NCBI GenBank assembly: GCA_963800065.1
Contig: CAWCZO010000003.1
Span: 496,001 to 560,000 of the forward strand
Length of the DNA stretch: 64,000 bases
DNA from: CAWJFJ01 sp963800065
GTDB lineage: Bacteria > Actinomycetota > Acidimicrobiia > Acidimicrobiales > UBA8190
Direction: 5' to 3'
Below, piece after piece: positions 50,654 through 59,605 of this stretch (within the stretch, counting starts at the first letter, position 1; every line of letters begins with the position of its first letter). The notes under the pieces are model-generated. The model saw nothing but the letters and a program-made list of their open reading frames with translations. It was not told the origin of the DNA and made no database searches. Made by a program: the position numbers and the translations under genes.

Positions 50654-51355
50654 GTGACGGCTCTCGGGCCCTTGATCGCGTCGGGTCGCGACGCCGACAT
50701 CTATGCCTACGGCGACGGGCTCGTCCTGCGCCGGTCCCGTGCCGGTCGATCGATGATCACCGAGGCGAAGGTCATGGAGTACGCCCGTGGTCTCGGGTAC
50801 CCGGTGCCGGCGGTCGACCATCTGAGCGACGACGGGACCGATCTGGTGTTGGAACGCGTCGAAGGTCGCTCGATGGTCGAGGTCCTCGGCCGCAAGCCCT
50901 GGACGCTGAGGGACAACGGGAGGCTCCTGGGCGAGTTGCACCGACGTCTCCATGAGATCCCGGCCCCCGACTGGATGAAGCCGGGACCGGCGACCGCGGG
51001 GACCTGCCTGCTCCACCTCGATCTGCACCCTCTCAATGTGCTGCTGGGGCCATCGGGCCCCGTCGTCATCGACTGGACGAACGCCACCGCCGGTGACGGC
51101 GCCACCGACGTGGCGCTCAGCTGGGTGCTCATGGAGGCGGGGGAGATTCCTGGCAACCGTCTCAGGGCGGCCGTCATGGGGCGGGCCCGGGGCGCGCTGG
51201 TGGCCGGCTTCCTGAGCACCTTCGAGCTGGCTCCGGTGAGGGCGGCGCTGCGGGCGGTCGTGGAGTGGAAGGTCAAGGACCCCCACATGTCGGCGACCGA
51301 GCAGGGCCGGATGTGGGCCGTCGTGCGCCGGGAGGAGCCCTCCGGTCCCGCCTGA
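50654..51355 (+). CDS. APH-fold phosphotransferase-like protein
   Basis: The 233-residue product has the aminoglycoside-phosphotransferase kinase fold. An N-lobe with GRDADIYAYGDGLVLRRS and a helix glutamate leads to the catalytic loop LLHLDLHPLNVLL (H-x-D-x-x-x-x-N) and the metal-binding VIDWTNA, all present. The substrate may be a small molecule or a sugar; resistance is unlikely in this setting. GTG 50654 starts 4 bp after hemL, so it is the last gene of the haem operon. A hairpin follows at 51371. Confidence 0.78.
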   Translation: MTALGPLIASGRDADIYAYGDGLVLRRSRAGRSMITEAKVMEYARGLGYPVPAVDHLSDDGTDLVLERVEGRSMVEVLGRKPWTLRDNGRLLGELHRRLHEIPAPDWMKPGPATAGTCLLHLDLHPLNVLLGPSGPVVIDWTNATAGDGATDVALSWVLMEAGEIPGNRLRAAVMGRARGALVAGFLSTFELAPVRAALRAVVEWKVKDPHMSATEQGRMWAVVRREEPSGPA

Positions 51356-51370
51356 CACCGTTCGACGCTC

Positions 51371-51399
51371 GGGGGGTCGGGTATGCGGAGAGACCCCCC
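51371..51399 (+). terminator. Hairpin after the haem operon
   Basis: GGGGGGTC (51371-51378) pairs with GACCCCCC (51392-51399) with a 13-base loop, placed 15 bp after the kinase-like gene and 23 bp before the next start. CTTCGTT follows a little further on. It probably ends the rex/hem transcription unit. Confidence 0.6.
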
Positions 51400-51422
51400 C
51401 GCCCCTTCGTTACCATGCGGTC

Positions 51423-53120
51423 ATGGAGACAGCGGAGGCGTCAGCGGTCGACGTGGGCGCGGCGCCGAGCGGGACCGCGGTGGTGGCGGGTGGACCGGTC
51501 GCCCCTCCCCAGCCCACGACACCGGCCGGCCCCCTTCCCCGCGATCCCGACACGCCCTGGGTCGCCCCGACATGGTTCGTCCGCCTGCTCGTCGTCGGGG
51601 CCGTCTGCGCCATCGCCGTCGGGATCGTCCTGCGCTTCTGGACCCGCTCCGACATGTGGCTCGACGAGGCGCTCACCTTCGACATCGCCCGCCTGCCCGT
51701 CGACCAGATCCCCGGAGCCCTGAAGCGTGACGGCGCACCGCCGCTGTACTACGTCATGTTGCACTACTGGATCATGGCGGTGGGCACCTCCAACATCGCC
51801 GTCCGCGCCCTGGCCGGCGTGCTGAGCTGCGCCACCTTGCCGTTCGTGTGGATCGCCGGGCGTCGCATAGGCGGTCGGACCGTGGCCGTCGGCGCCCTCG
51901 TCCTCGTCGCCACCTCGCCCTTTGCCGTTCAGTACGCCACCGAGAACCGGATGTACTCCCTCGTCGCCCTTCTGACGGCGGCGGGTCTGGTGGCTCTGCA
52001 GCGTGCGCTCGAACGCCCCGCCGTGGGCAACCTCATCGGCGTGGCCGTCTCGGTCTCGCTGCTGCTCTACAGCCAGTACTGGTCGCTGTACCTCGTCGGG
52101 GTGACCGCCCTGTGGTTGGCGTGGCAGGCGTGGCGGGGCCCCGTGTCGCGTCGCCGTGGGGCGCGGGCGTCGTTGGCTGCGTTGGCCGTGGGCTGTGTGA
52201 CGTTTCTCCCGTGGCTGCCGACGTTCGTGTTCCAGTCCCGTCACACGGGGACGCCCTGGGCCATCCCCGCCGACTTCGCCGCTCTGGTCAATGCCGTGAC
52301 CTCCTTCGCCGGCGGCGCCACCAACCAGGGACGGGCCCTGGCGCTTCTGTACTTCGCCCTGGCCGGCCTGGGGTTGTTCGGCATGGCCGGCGGGATCCGC
52401 CACGTCGTGCTCGACCTGCGGACGCGTCCGGCCGGGCGCGGGCTCGCCATCGTCACGGTGGGGACGTTGGCGGTCGCCGTGATATGCGGCTACATCAGTC
52501 GCAGCGCCTTCCAGGCGCGCTACGCATCGGTGATCTTCGTACTCCTCACGCTTCTGGTGGCGATGGGATTCGCCACGTTCACCGATCTCCGTATCCGCGC
52601 CGGCGTGATGGCCGCCACCGTCGTCTTCGGCATCGCCGGGAGCCTCCCCAACGTCTGGACCAGCCGGACCCAGGCCGGCCAGGTCTCCGCCGCCCTGGCC
52701 CGGTACGGCCACACCGGTGACATCGTCGCCTACTGCCCCGACCAGCTCGGCCCTTCCGTGTTCCACCTGCTGCCGGCCGGCCGGTACCGGCAGATCACGT
52801 TCCCGCGGGAGACCGGGCCCCAGTACGTCAACTGGGTCAACTACGCCCAGGCGTCGGCGGCCGGCGATCCCGTCAAGTTCGCGGCCCGGCTGGAGAGCCT
52901 CAGCCGGTCCACCCACGACATCTGGTATGTCTGGGCGCCGGGATACGAGACGCTCCACACCAAGTGCGAGCAGATCGAGAACGACCTCCAGGCCGATCCG
53001 TCTCTCAGCGCCCACGAGATCTTCCCGTTCACCCAGGTCCTGAACTCCTCGGTCATCTACGAGGACATGGAATTGGTGCAGTTCGTGCCTGTTCCCCCCG
53101 ATAATTGTCATAGACAATGA
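51423..53120 (+). CDS. Polytopic glycosyltransferase, GT39/ArnT-like
   Basis: The 565-residue product has a cytoplasmic tail, about ten hydrophobic segments and a soluble C-terminal domain of about 130 residues. The first external loop carries MWLDEALTFDIARLPV, the acidic W-x-D-E motif of GT39/GT83 enzymes, and a second reads DGAPPLYYVMLHYW. It should use a polyprenyl-phosphate sugar to modify an external glycan or protein. The layout is that of the enzyme at 2253-3800. It is separated from the haem operon by a hairpin and ends in an AT-rich palindrome at 53104. Confidence 0.78.
   Translation: METAEASAVDVGAAPSGTAVVAGGPVAPPQPTTPAGPLPRDPDTPWVAPTWFVRLLVVGAVCAIAVGIVLRFWTRSDMWLDEALTFDIARLPVDQIPGALKRDGAPPLYYVMLHYWIMAVGTSNIAVRALAGVLSCATLPFVWIAGRRIGGRTVAVGALVLVATSPFAVQYATENRMYSLVALLTAAGLVALQRALERPAVGNLIGVAVSVSLLLYSQYWSLYLVGVTALWLAWQAWRGPVSRRRGARASLAALAVGCVTFLPWLPTFVFQSRHTGTPWAIPADFAALVNAVTSFAGGATNQGRALALLYFALAGLGLFGMAGGIRHVVLDLRTRPAGRGLAIVTVGTLAVAVICGYISRSAFQARYASVIFVLLTLLVAMGFATFTDLRIRAGVMAATVVFGIAGSLPNVWTSRTQAGQVSAALARYGHTGDIVAYCPDQLGPSVFHLLPAGRYRQITFPRETGPQYVNWVNYAQASAAGDPVKFAARLESLSRSTHDIWYVWAPGYETLHTKCEQIENDLQADPSLSAHEIFPFTQVLNSSVIYEDMELVQFVPVPPDNCHRQ
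53104..53118. promoter_or_regulatory. AT-rich palindrome at the end of the transferase gene
   Basis: ATTGTC-ATA-GACAAT is a perfect 6-bp inverted repeat with a 3-base centre, rich in A/T within GC-rich surroundings. It overlaps the stop codon at 53118-53120. It could be an operator for the gene starting at 53231 or a short hairpin; neither is shown. Confidence 0.35.
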
Positions 53121-53230
53121 ATAGGGGGCTCAGGTCTCGCCCCGGGAGTGCCGAAGCTGATCACACCACGATCATGTGACGCGCACGCTCCCCCGGTCGG
53201 TGGGACCGGCGCAGGAACGGAGATGTGACA

Positions 53231-55264
53231 ATGTCGCCAGTGACCGACGCCGAGGACCTCCGACTCGATGGTGTCGTGGTGTCCGGGACGACTCCCGACG
53301 GGCCGACCGCCGTCGGGGGCTTGTCCCTCGTCATGGACGCCCGGGGGATGACCGTGATCGTCCCCGGCGGGGGTCAGCCGCGGACCGCCCCCTGGACGAG
53401 CGTCACCATCCCCCGGTTCCGCTCGTCGGCCAACCTCCCCGACGGGACCCCGGCGACGGTTCTGGCCGTCCACGCCGGGGGTCGTCCCCTCGAGTTCCTG
53501 GTTCCGAAGAACGGCCTCCCCACCGATCTGGCGTCCAATCTGGAAGCCATGGTCACGGCACTGGCCACCCGGTACGGCGCCACCAACCCGCCGCTGCCGG
53601 CTCCGCCGTCGGACCAGCCGCCCGTCGAGAGCAGGCCGTCCGCCGCCGCCCCGCCGCCCCCGCCACCTCCGCCGCCCCCGCCTCCGCCGCCACTGGTGGC
53701 TCCGCCCCAGACGAGCGCCGCCGCCCCGCCACCTCCTCCGCCCCCGCCGCCCCCGCCACCTCCTCCGCCCTCTCCTCCCGTCGTCGGGGCCGTCGTCCCG
53801 GCCGTGAGCGGCGACAGGGCTGAGCCGACCGGAGCCACGCCCCCACCGCCCCCTCCGCCCCCGCCCCCACCGCTGGGGGTCGTGGGCTCCAAGGTGGCAG
53901 AGGCCGATGGCGCCAAGGTCGGGCGTCCGACCGGAGGAGCCACGGACCTCGAGGGAGCCGGAAGGTCCGGGGAGGTGGCGGACGCCTCAGGAACCGAGAA
54001 GGCCGCTGAGCAGGGCAAGGCAACGGGGACCGGGCCGACCGGGCCGACCGGGGCGCCCGGTCCGTCGCTGCTGACGCCACCCCCGGGACCGTCGGTCATG
54101 GCCGGCGGACCGGCGGCCGCAACCCCGCCCCCGCCGGGGGCGCTGTTCAAGGGGACGATCCCCGAGACGAGCTCCCCGACGAGCGGGAAGGACCAGACGC
54201 CGTCGCCGGTCGGCCGGAGCGGGATCGTCGGGGCGACGACCAAGAAGGACGAAGGCTCGGTGAAGGTCGACGCTCCTGACGAGGCCGCCGGATCCCCGAA
54301 GGGCGACAGCTCCAGGAACCCGGGCAGCCGGTTCGTGGGAGCGGCCGCCCTGGCCGGGTCGCCCGTAGCCGGATCGCCCGCAGCCGGATCGCCCGCAGCC
54401 GGATCGACGGCCCCGTCGGCGACCGACGGGCACGATGCCCCGCCGGCGTCGCCCGGGACCGTGCGTCACCGTCGGGTGTCGGGCCGGGTGGTCATTCTCC
54501 TCGTCGTCGTTCTGCTCGTGATCGGGGCGCTGGGGGGTTGGTACTACAAGAAGAACCACCCCTCGTCGACCACACCGGTGACGGGATCGACGCAGAGCCA
54601 GGCCGATCTGATCCTGGCCACCGGCCTGGGTGTCCACGCCGTCGATCTCCCGGGATGGACGACGACACCGGGCTCGCTCTCCGCCTTCGCCCCGGTGGCT
54701 GTCCCCTCGGCCGCCGCCACGGCGGCCGCCGCCCGGGCGTCGACGGCCCTGGGTCGGTGTCTCGGTGTGCCGACGACCGAGGTCACCGCCGCCTTCGGGG
54801 GTCCGTCAGCGGCCCGCTCGGCCGGTTCCGTGACTCCCACCTACAACGACCCGTCGGCTCCGGGGACGACGGCCAGCTCGGTCGTCGACGTGATGCGCGA
54901 CGCGGGGACGGTGACCGACGACTCCAAGGTCTTCGCCAACCCCGCCCTGTTCGCCAGCTGCTACCAGCCCTACGCCCAGGCGATGCTGCCCTACGTCGGG
55001 CCGGCCTCGGCGGCGCCCTTCACCTCGGTGGCCGTGCAGGCCACTCCCGTGCCCGTGACGTCGACGAGCCCGATCAAGGTGGAGGCCTTCCAGATCACCC
55101 GCCAGCGGGCGGGGGCGTCCCAGGTGACCACGGCCGTGGCCATCTTCGGCGGCCGCGTCCAGACGACCGTGGCCATGAGGAGCCCGGGCCCGTTCCCGGT
55201 GTCTGTCGAGAGCTCGCTGCTGACCGCCCTCGAGGGGCGGGTGGCCAAGACCCCGTCGACGTAG
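53231..55264 (+). CDS. Proline-tract membrane protein with external domain
   Basis: From ATG 53231 (GGAG 8 bases upstream) the product is 677 residues. Residues 1-115 form a small beta-rich domain of unknown type (a PilZ-like or PH-like fold is possible, but motifs are absent). Then come three runs of 11-15 prolines (about residues 143-215) and a long Pro/Gly/Ala-rich, disordered region to about 415 with AGSPAAGSPAAGS repeats. One membrane segment (VVILLVVVLLVIGALGGWYY, near 425) leads to an external domain of about 200 residues with two cysteines (GRCLG and ASCYQP). No family is named. It may be a scaffold or signalling protein. Convergent with the flavoprotein gene. Confidence 0.72.
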   Translation: MSPVTDAEDLRLDGVVVSGTTPDGPTAVGGLSLVMDARGMTVIVPGGGQPRTAPWTSVTIPRFRSSANLPDGTPATVLAVHAGGRPLEFLVPKNGLPTDLASNLEAMVTALATRYGATNPPLPAPPSDQPPVESRPSAAAPPPPPPPPPPPPPPLVAPPQTSAAAPPPPPPPPPPPPPPPSPPVVGAVVPAVSGDRAEPTGATPPPPPPPPPPPLGVVGSKVAEADGAKVGRPTGGATDLEGAGRSGEVADASGTEKAAEQGKATGTGPTGPTGAPGPSLLTPPPGPSVMAGGPAAATPPPPGALFKGTIPETSSPTSGKDQTPSPVGRSGIVGATTKKDEGSVKVDAPDEAAGSPKGDSSRNPGSRFVGAAALAGSPVAGSPAAGSPAAGSTAPSATDGHDAPPASPGTVRHRRVSGRVVILLVVVLLVIGALGGWYYKKNHPSSTTPVTGSTQSQADLILATGLGVHAVDLPGWTTTPGSLSAFAPVAVPSAAATAAAARASTALGRCLGVPTTEVTAAFGGPSAARSAGSVTPTYNDPSAPGTTASSVVDVMRDAGTVTDDSKVFANPALFASCYQPYAQAMLPYVGPASAAPFTSVAVQATPVPVTSTSPIKVEAFQITRQRAGASQVTTAVAIFGGRVQTTVAMRSPGPFPVSVESSLLTALEGRVAKTPST

Positions 55265-55267
55265 GTC

Positions 55268-55291
55268 CATCCCGGTCGGTCGACCGGGATG
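55268..55291. terminator. Perfect hairpin between convergent genes
   Basis: CATCCCGGTC (55268-55277) and GACCGGGATG (55282-55291) form a perfect 10-bp stem with a 4-base loop in the 31-bp gap between the converging proline-tract and flavoprotein genes. It can stop transcription from both sides. Confidence 0.65.
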
Positions 55292-55295
55292 AGGG

Positions 55296-56582
55296 TCAGG
55301 ACGACTGGACGGAGCGGGCGATGGTGGCCATGGCCCGGTAGGCGGCCTCGGCCGGACCGACCTCGTCGGGCCGCAACAGGTTGGCCATGATCCGCATCAG
55401 CCAGCCCATGATGCTCCGGGAGTGCATCCCCGTCTGGACGCACGCCCGCATGACATCGGGATTGCTGATCATGCGGACGAAGTCGCGGGCCACCCGGTAG
55501 TAGAGCCCGTAGGCCTCCTCGAGCTGGGCCGGGTAGTCGGCGAGGGCGTCGGACCTATCGCCCGACAGGGCGCGGCCCAGGCAGGCGGCGGCCAGCCGAC
55601 CGGTTTCGTAGGCGTAGGCGATCCCCTCGCCGTTGAAGGGGTTGATGGCGCCGGCGGCATCGCCCACCACCAGCGTCGTCGCCCCCATGCGGGGGGAGAC
55701 CGACATCCCCATGGGGAGCTTCCCGCCGGTGGGCGCTCCGCACGAGGTGGCGGGGGAGAGCTCCCAGGATTCCGGGGCATTCAGGACGAAGGTGTCCATG
55801 AGGTGACTGGTGTTGACGCCCTTCCAGCGGCCCTCGACGCTCAGCAGGCCCACACCGACGTTCACCCGGCCGTCGCCGAGGGGGAAGATCCATCCGTAGC
55901 CGGGTACCACCTTCCCGGTCCCGTCGCGGAGGTCGAGATGGGATTCGATGAAGGCGTCGTCATGGCGCGGCGAGCGGTAGTACCCGCGTAGGGCCATCCC
56001 CATCGGGTACGAACGGTCGCGGCTGGTGCCCAGGGCACGGCCGAAACGCGAGTTGGCCCCGTCGCAGACCACCACGTAGCGCGCCCGGATCTCGAGCGTC
56101 CGGTCGGCGTCGAGGTCGCGCACCGCGGCCCCGACGCAGGGCGGCAGGAGACCATCGGTGCCGGCGCCCGCCTCACCCTCGAAGATCGGTTCGACGGCCT
56201 CGGCGCCCTCCCATACCGTCGCCCCCGCCTTGGCGGCGCGCTCGGAGACCAATTGGTCGAGGTCGTGCCGGGTGATGACGTAGCCGTAGGGCGGAAAGGA
56301 GGGGTGGTCGGACCAGGGCAGCTCCATGATCATCCCGTAGGCGCACGAGCGGAGGCCGTCGAAGCGGTGCGCCCCCGAGAGCGCCCCTTCGAGGCCCATG
56401 TCGGCCAGCTGGCGGACCGACCGCGGGGTGAGGCCGTCGCCACACGTCTTGTCGCGGGGGAAGTGCTTCTTCTCGACCACCACGACGTCCCAACCGGCGT
56501 CGGCCAGCCAGTAGGCGCAGGCGGCGCCCGACGGCCCCCCGCCGATGACGAGGACGTCGTGGACCGAGCCGTCGTCGGCCAT
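55296..56582 (-). CDS. Geranylgeranyl-reductase-family flavoprotein
   Basis: From ATG 56582 the product is 428 residues. The FAD motif is DVLVIGGGPSGAACAYWLADAGWDVVVVEK, followed by CGDGLTPRSVRQL, GYVITRHDLDQLV, ARYVVVCDGANSRFGRALG, and VVGDAAGAINPFNGEGIAYA, the second FAD-binding box. The family saturates isoprenoid side chains; in actinobacteria it includes the menaquinone reductase MenJ. The gene is divergent from nuoA, which fits a role in modifying the quinone used by complex I. The frame reaches 56879, but the extra part is not family-like. Confidence 0.85.
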   Translation of the reverse strand: MADDGSVHDVLVIGGGPSGAACAYWLADAGWDVVVVEKKHFPRDKTCGDGLTPRSVRQLADMGLEGALSGAHRFDGLRSCAYGMIMELPWSDHPSFPPYGYVITRHDLDQLVSERAAKAGATVWEGAEAVEPIFEGEAGAGTDGLLPPCVGAAVRDLDADRTLEIRARYVVVCDGANSRFGRALGTSRDRSYPMGMALRGYYRSPRHDDAFIESHLDLRDGTGKVVPGYGWIFPLGDGRVNVGVGLLSVEGRWKGVNTSHLMDTFVLNAPESWELSPATSCGAPTGGKLPMGMSVSPRMGATTLVVGDAAGAINPFNGEGIAYAYETGRLAAACLGRALSGDRSDALADYPAQLEEAYGLYYRVARDFVRMISNPDVMRACVQTGMHSRSIMGWLMRIMANLLRPDEVGPAEAAYRAMATIARSVQSS

Positions 56583-56766
56583 GGGCTGTCGGGCCGGCCC
56601 CGTGTCGCGTCCCGCTCCGTCAGATGCCCCGTTCACGTCTGTGATCGTAGGTCCCGCCCGTCGTCGGGGACATACGGGCGGGCTCTCGACCGGCGTGAAT
56701 GTGGCCGCCACCCCGTCTTTGCCGATGTGCCTGGCGCAAAGGCGCCGTGGTAGAACCGGACCGGCC

Positions 56767-57228
56767 ATGGACCAATACCTGCCCATCGTGGTTCTGCTGG
56801 TGCTGGGCTTTCTCTTCGCGGCCCTGTCCTTCGCGGCGTCCTCTCTCCTGGCCCCGCGCAAGCGGCCCACCGCGGCCAAGCTGGCTCCCTACGAATGCGG
56901 GATCGTCCCCGAACACGAGCCACCTCAGCGTTTCCCCGTCCGCTTCTACCTGGTGGCGATGATCTTCATCATCTTCGACATCGAGATCGTCTTCCTCTAC
57001 CCGTGGGCCGTGATCTACGGCCAGCTCCGGACATTCGGACTGGTCGAGGTGATCGTCTTCGCCGTGGTGGTCTTCGCCTCCTTCCTGTACCTGGTGTCCA
57101 ACGGCGCTCTCGACTGGGGCCCGGCCAAACACCTGCGTCCCGCCCTCTCCGATGAGCGCCGGACCACCCAATCGACCGTCGGCCGTGTGGGCCCCGACGC
57201 CGGGCCCCCGACGGGCCGGGCGGCGTAG
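56767..57228 (+). CDS. nuoA: NADH-quinone oxidoreductase subunit A
   Basis: The 153-residue product has three membrane segments (about residues 5-25, 62-82, 90-110) and the NuoA motif KLAPYECGIVPEHEPPQRFPVRFYLVAMIFIIFDIEIVFLYPW. Asp and Glu in the IFDIEIVFLYPW helix are part of the proton path. The C-terminal tail (from 120) is unusually long and polar. The ATG at 56767 follows a 184-bp intergenic stretch that must hold the operon promoter; no Rex site is obvious. Confidence 0.95.
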   Translation: MDQYLPIVVLLVLGFLFAALSFAASSLLAPRKRPTAAKLAPYECGIVPEHEPPQRFPVRFYLVAMIFIIFDIEIVFLYPWAVIYGQLRTFGLVEVIVFAVVVFASFLYLVSNGALDWGPAKHLRPALSDERRTTQSTVGRVGPDAGPPTGRAA

Positions 57229-57243
57229 CGACGGGGTGCGGGC

Positions 57244-57801
57244 GTGGGCCTCGAGGACCTGCAGCACAACTTCCTGACCGGCCGGCTCGAAGACTTCGTC
57301 AAGTGGTCGCGCCGCAACAGCGTCTGGCCCGTCACCTTCGGCCTGGCCTGCTGCGCCATCGAGATGATGGCGGTGGGGACCGCCGACTACGACATCTCCC
57401 GTTTCGGGATGGAGGTCTTCCGGGCCTCGCCCCGCCAGGCGGACCTCATGATCGTGGCGGGTCGCGTCTCGCAGAAGATGGCGCCGGTCCTCCGTCAGGT
57501 CTACGACCAGATGATGGAACCCAAATGGGTCATCTCCATGGGCGTCTGCGCATCGACCGGGGGGATGTTCAACAACTACGCCATCGTCCAGGGGGTCGAC
57601 CAGATCGTTCCGGTCGATGTCTACGCCCCCGGCTGTCCGCCCAGCCCCGAAACCCTTCTCCACACCATCTTGACCCTCCACGAGAAGATTCGGACGGGCG
57701 AGATCACCCGGCGCCGCCAGGCCGCCGTCTCACGGTCCGAAGAGCTCATCGGTTGGACGCCCGAGCGTCCCGACGACATCCGCCTGGGGACACCTCGATG
57801 A
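57244..57801 (+). CDS. nuoB: NADH-quinone oxidoreductase subunit B
   Basis: The 185-residue product carries the N2 cluster of complex I next to the quinone site. The cysteines are in GLACCAIEMM, MGVCASTGG and YAPGCPPSPE, giving the full four-ligand set. DLMIVAGRVSQKMAPVLRQVYDQM is also diagnostic. Start is GTG 57244, 15 bp after nuoA. The stop overlaps the nuoC start (ATGA). Confidence 0.95.
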   Translation: MGLEDLQHNFLTGRLEDFVKWSRRNSVWPVTFGLACCAIEMMAVGTADYDISRFGMEVFRASPRQADLMIVAGRVSQKMAPVLRQVYDQMMEPKWVISMGVCASTGGMFNNYAIVQGVDQIVPVDVYAPGCPPSPETLLHTILTLHEKIRTGEITRRRQAAVSRSEELIGWTPERPDDIRLGTPR

Positions 57802-58274
57802 GTGTGCCGGTGAGCGTGCCGACGTCGACCTCCACCGGGCAGGAGGTCGTGTTCCCTCCTCTGGCCGGCTACCACGAGACGGTGACGTCCTACAAAGTGG
57901 ACGGATTCGCCATGCTCAGCGATCTCACCGCCGTGGACTACCTCACCCACCCGGGGCGGAGGCTCCCCGACGGGGTGTCTCCCGAACGCTTCGAGGTGGT
58001 GGCCTCGCTGCTGTCGTTGGCGGCCGCACGGCGGGTCCGCGTCCGCGTCCAGGTCCCCGAAGAGGCGGCGGTGGTCAGTTCGCTGTGGGACCTCTACCCG
58101 GGGGCCGAGGCCCTCGAACGTGAGGTCTTCGACATGTTCGGGATCCGCTTCGCCGGGCACCCCGATCTCACCCGGATCCTCATGCCCGAGGACTGGGAGG
58201 GCTACCCGCTGCGCAAGGACTACGGCGTGGGCCGCGTCCCCGTCCAGTTCAAGGAGGCCCCGGGCCCCCGATGA
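57798..58274 (+). CDS. nuoC: NADH-quinone oxidoreductase subunit C
   Basis: The 158-residue product is the 30-kDa hydrophilic-arm subunit: FAMLSDLTAVDYL, then LYPGAEALEREVFDMFGIRFAGHPDLTRILMPEDWEGYPLRKDY, the signature of the family. Nothing is fused to nuoD, as it is in enterics. It overlaps nuoB and nuoD by 4 bp on each side. Confidence 0.93.
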   Translation: MSVPVSVPTSTSTGQEVVFPPLAGYHETVTSYKVDGFAMLSDLTAVDYLTHPGRRLPDGVSPERFEVVASLLSLAAARRVRVRVQVPEEAAVVSSLWDLYPGAEALEREVFDMFGIRFAGHPDLTRILMPEDWEGYPLRKDYGVGRVPVQFKEAPGPR

Positions 58275-59605
58275 GCGACGACCCGATCGATCCGGTCACC
58301 GAGACCGACGAAGGCGGCCAGGAGCTGCCCCCCCGCACGGGGACGCCTCCGGAGGAGCTGTCGCGCGAGAAGGGATCGGTGCTCCGTGTCCCCGAGGCCA
58401 TGCCCGGCGACCCGGCCCACGTCGACGTGGAGGTGCCCGACGACGAAACCATGATCATCAACTTCGGGCCCCAGCACCCCTCCACCCACGGGGTGCTCCG
58501 GCTGATGATGGAGCTCGACGGCGAGACGGTGCTGCGGTCGAAGCCGGTCATCGGCTATCTCCACACGGGAATGGAGAAGACGGGCGAGGAGCTGACCTAC
58601 CAGCAGGGCTCGACCAACGTCACGCGGATGGACTACCTCTCGCCGCTCACCAACGAGTTGGTCTTCTCCATGGCCACCGAGGCCCTTCTCGGGATCGAGC
58701 TGCCGCCGCGCGCCGTCTGGGTCCGGATGCTCCTGGCCGAGTTGCAGCGGGTGGCGTCGCACCTGATGTGGCTGGCCACCAACGGGATGGACCTGGGGTC
58801 CACCACCATGATGATCTTCGGGTTCCGTGAGCGCGAGATGGTTCTCGGCTTCTTCGAGAAGACCACGGGGCTGCGGATGAACCACAACTTCATCCGGCCC
58901 GGTGGGACGGCCGCCGATCTCCCCGACGGGTGGGAGGACGACGTGGCCGTGATCATCGACACCATCGAGGCCCGCCTCGACGACTACGACCAGCTCATCA
59001 CCGGGCAGCCGATCTTCCGCGAGCGGACCGAGGGGGTGGGGGCGATCACGGCCGAGGAGGCGCTGGCCCTGTCGGCCACCGGGCCCATCCTGCGCTCCAC
59101 CGGTATCGCCTGGGACCTGCGCCGGACGATGCCCTACCTGGCCTACGACAAAGTCGACTTCGACGTCATCGTCGGGACCTTCGGCGACAATTTCGACCGT
59201 TACGCCATCCGCTTCAACGAGGTACGAGAGTCGATCAAGATCATCCGTCAGGTCGTGGAGCGGATGCCCGCCGGTGATTACCGGGTCCAGGACAAGAAGG
59301 TGACGCCACCGCCGCGCGCCCGCATCGACGAGTCGATGGAAGCGCTCATCCACCACTTCAAGATCTTCACCGAGGGCTTCAAGGTGCCCGAGGGCGAGGT
59401 CTACACCGCCATCGAGTCCCCCCGCGGTGAGATCGGCTGCTACATGGTCTCCGACGGATCGGCCAAGCCCTACCGGATGCACATCCGCGGGCCCTCGTTC
59501 GTGAACATGCAGAGTCTCCCCGTGATGCTCCGGGGTGGGCTCGTCGCCGACGCCATCGCCACCACCTCGTCGGTCGACCCCGTGATGGGGGAGTCCGATC
59601 GATGA
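58271..59605 (+). CDS. nuoD: NADH-quinone oxidoreductase subunit D
   Basis: The 444-residue product is the 49-kDa subunit that lines the quinone pocket. It shows NFGPQHPSTHGVLRLMMELDGE, GYLHTGMEKTGE, NVTRMDYLSPLTNE, GFFEKTTGLRMNHNFIRPGG, and the C-terminal YTAIESPRGEIGCYMVSDGSAKPYRMHIRGPSF. An acidic N-terminal extension of about 60 residues precedes the domain. ATGA overlaps link it to nuoC and nuoE. Confidence 0.96.
   Translation: MSDDPIDPVTETDEGGQELPPRTGTPPEELSREKGSVLRVPEAMPGDPAHVDVEVPDDETMIINFGPQHPSTHGVLRLMMELDGETVLRSKPVIGYLHTGMEKTGEELTYQQGSTNVTRMDYLSPLTNELVFSMATEALLGIELPPRAVWVRMLLAELQRVASHLMWLATNGMDLGSTTMMIFGFREREMVLGFFEKTTGLRMNHNFIRPGGTAADLPDGWEDDVAVIIDTIEARLDDYDQLITGQPIFRERTEGVGAITAEEALALSATGPILRSTGIAWDLRRTMPYLAYDKVDFDVIVGTFGDNFDRYAIRFNEVRESIKIIRQVVERMPAGDYRVQDKKVTPPPRARIDESMEALIHHFKIFTEGFKVPEGEVYTAIESPRGEIGCYMVSDGSAKPYRMHIRGPSFVNMQSLPVMLRGGLVADAIATTSSVDPVMGESDR

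Noticed and set aside
49147..50700. 517-codon antisense frame over hemL
   Set aside because: Same shadow effect of high GC third positions; hemL on the + strand is unambiguous.
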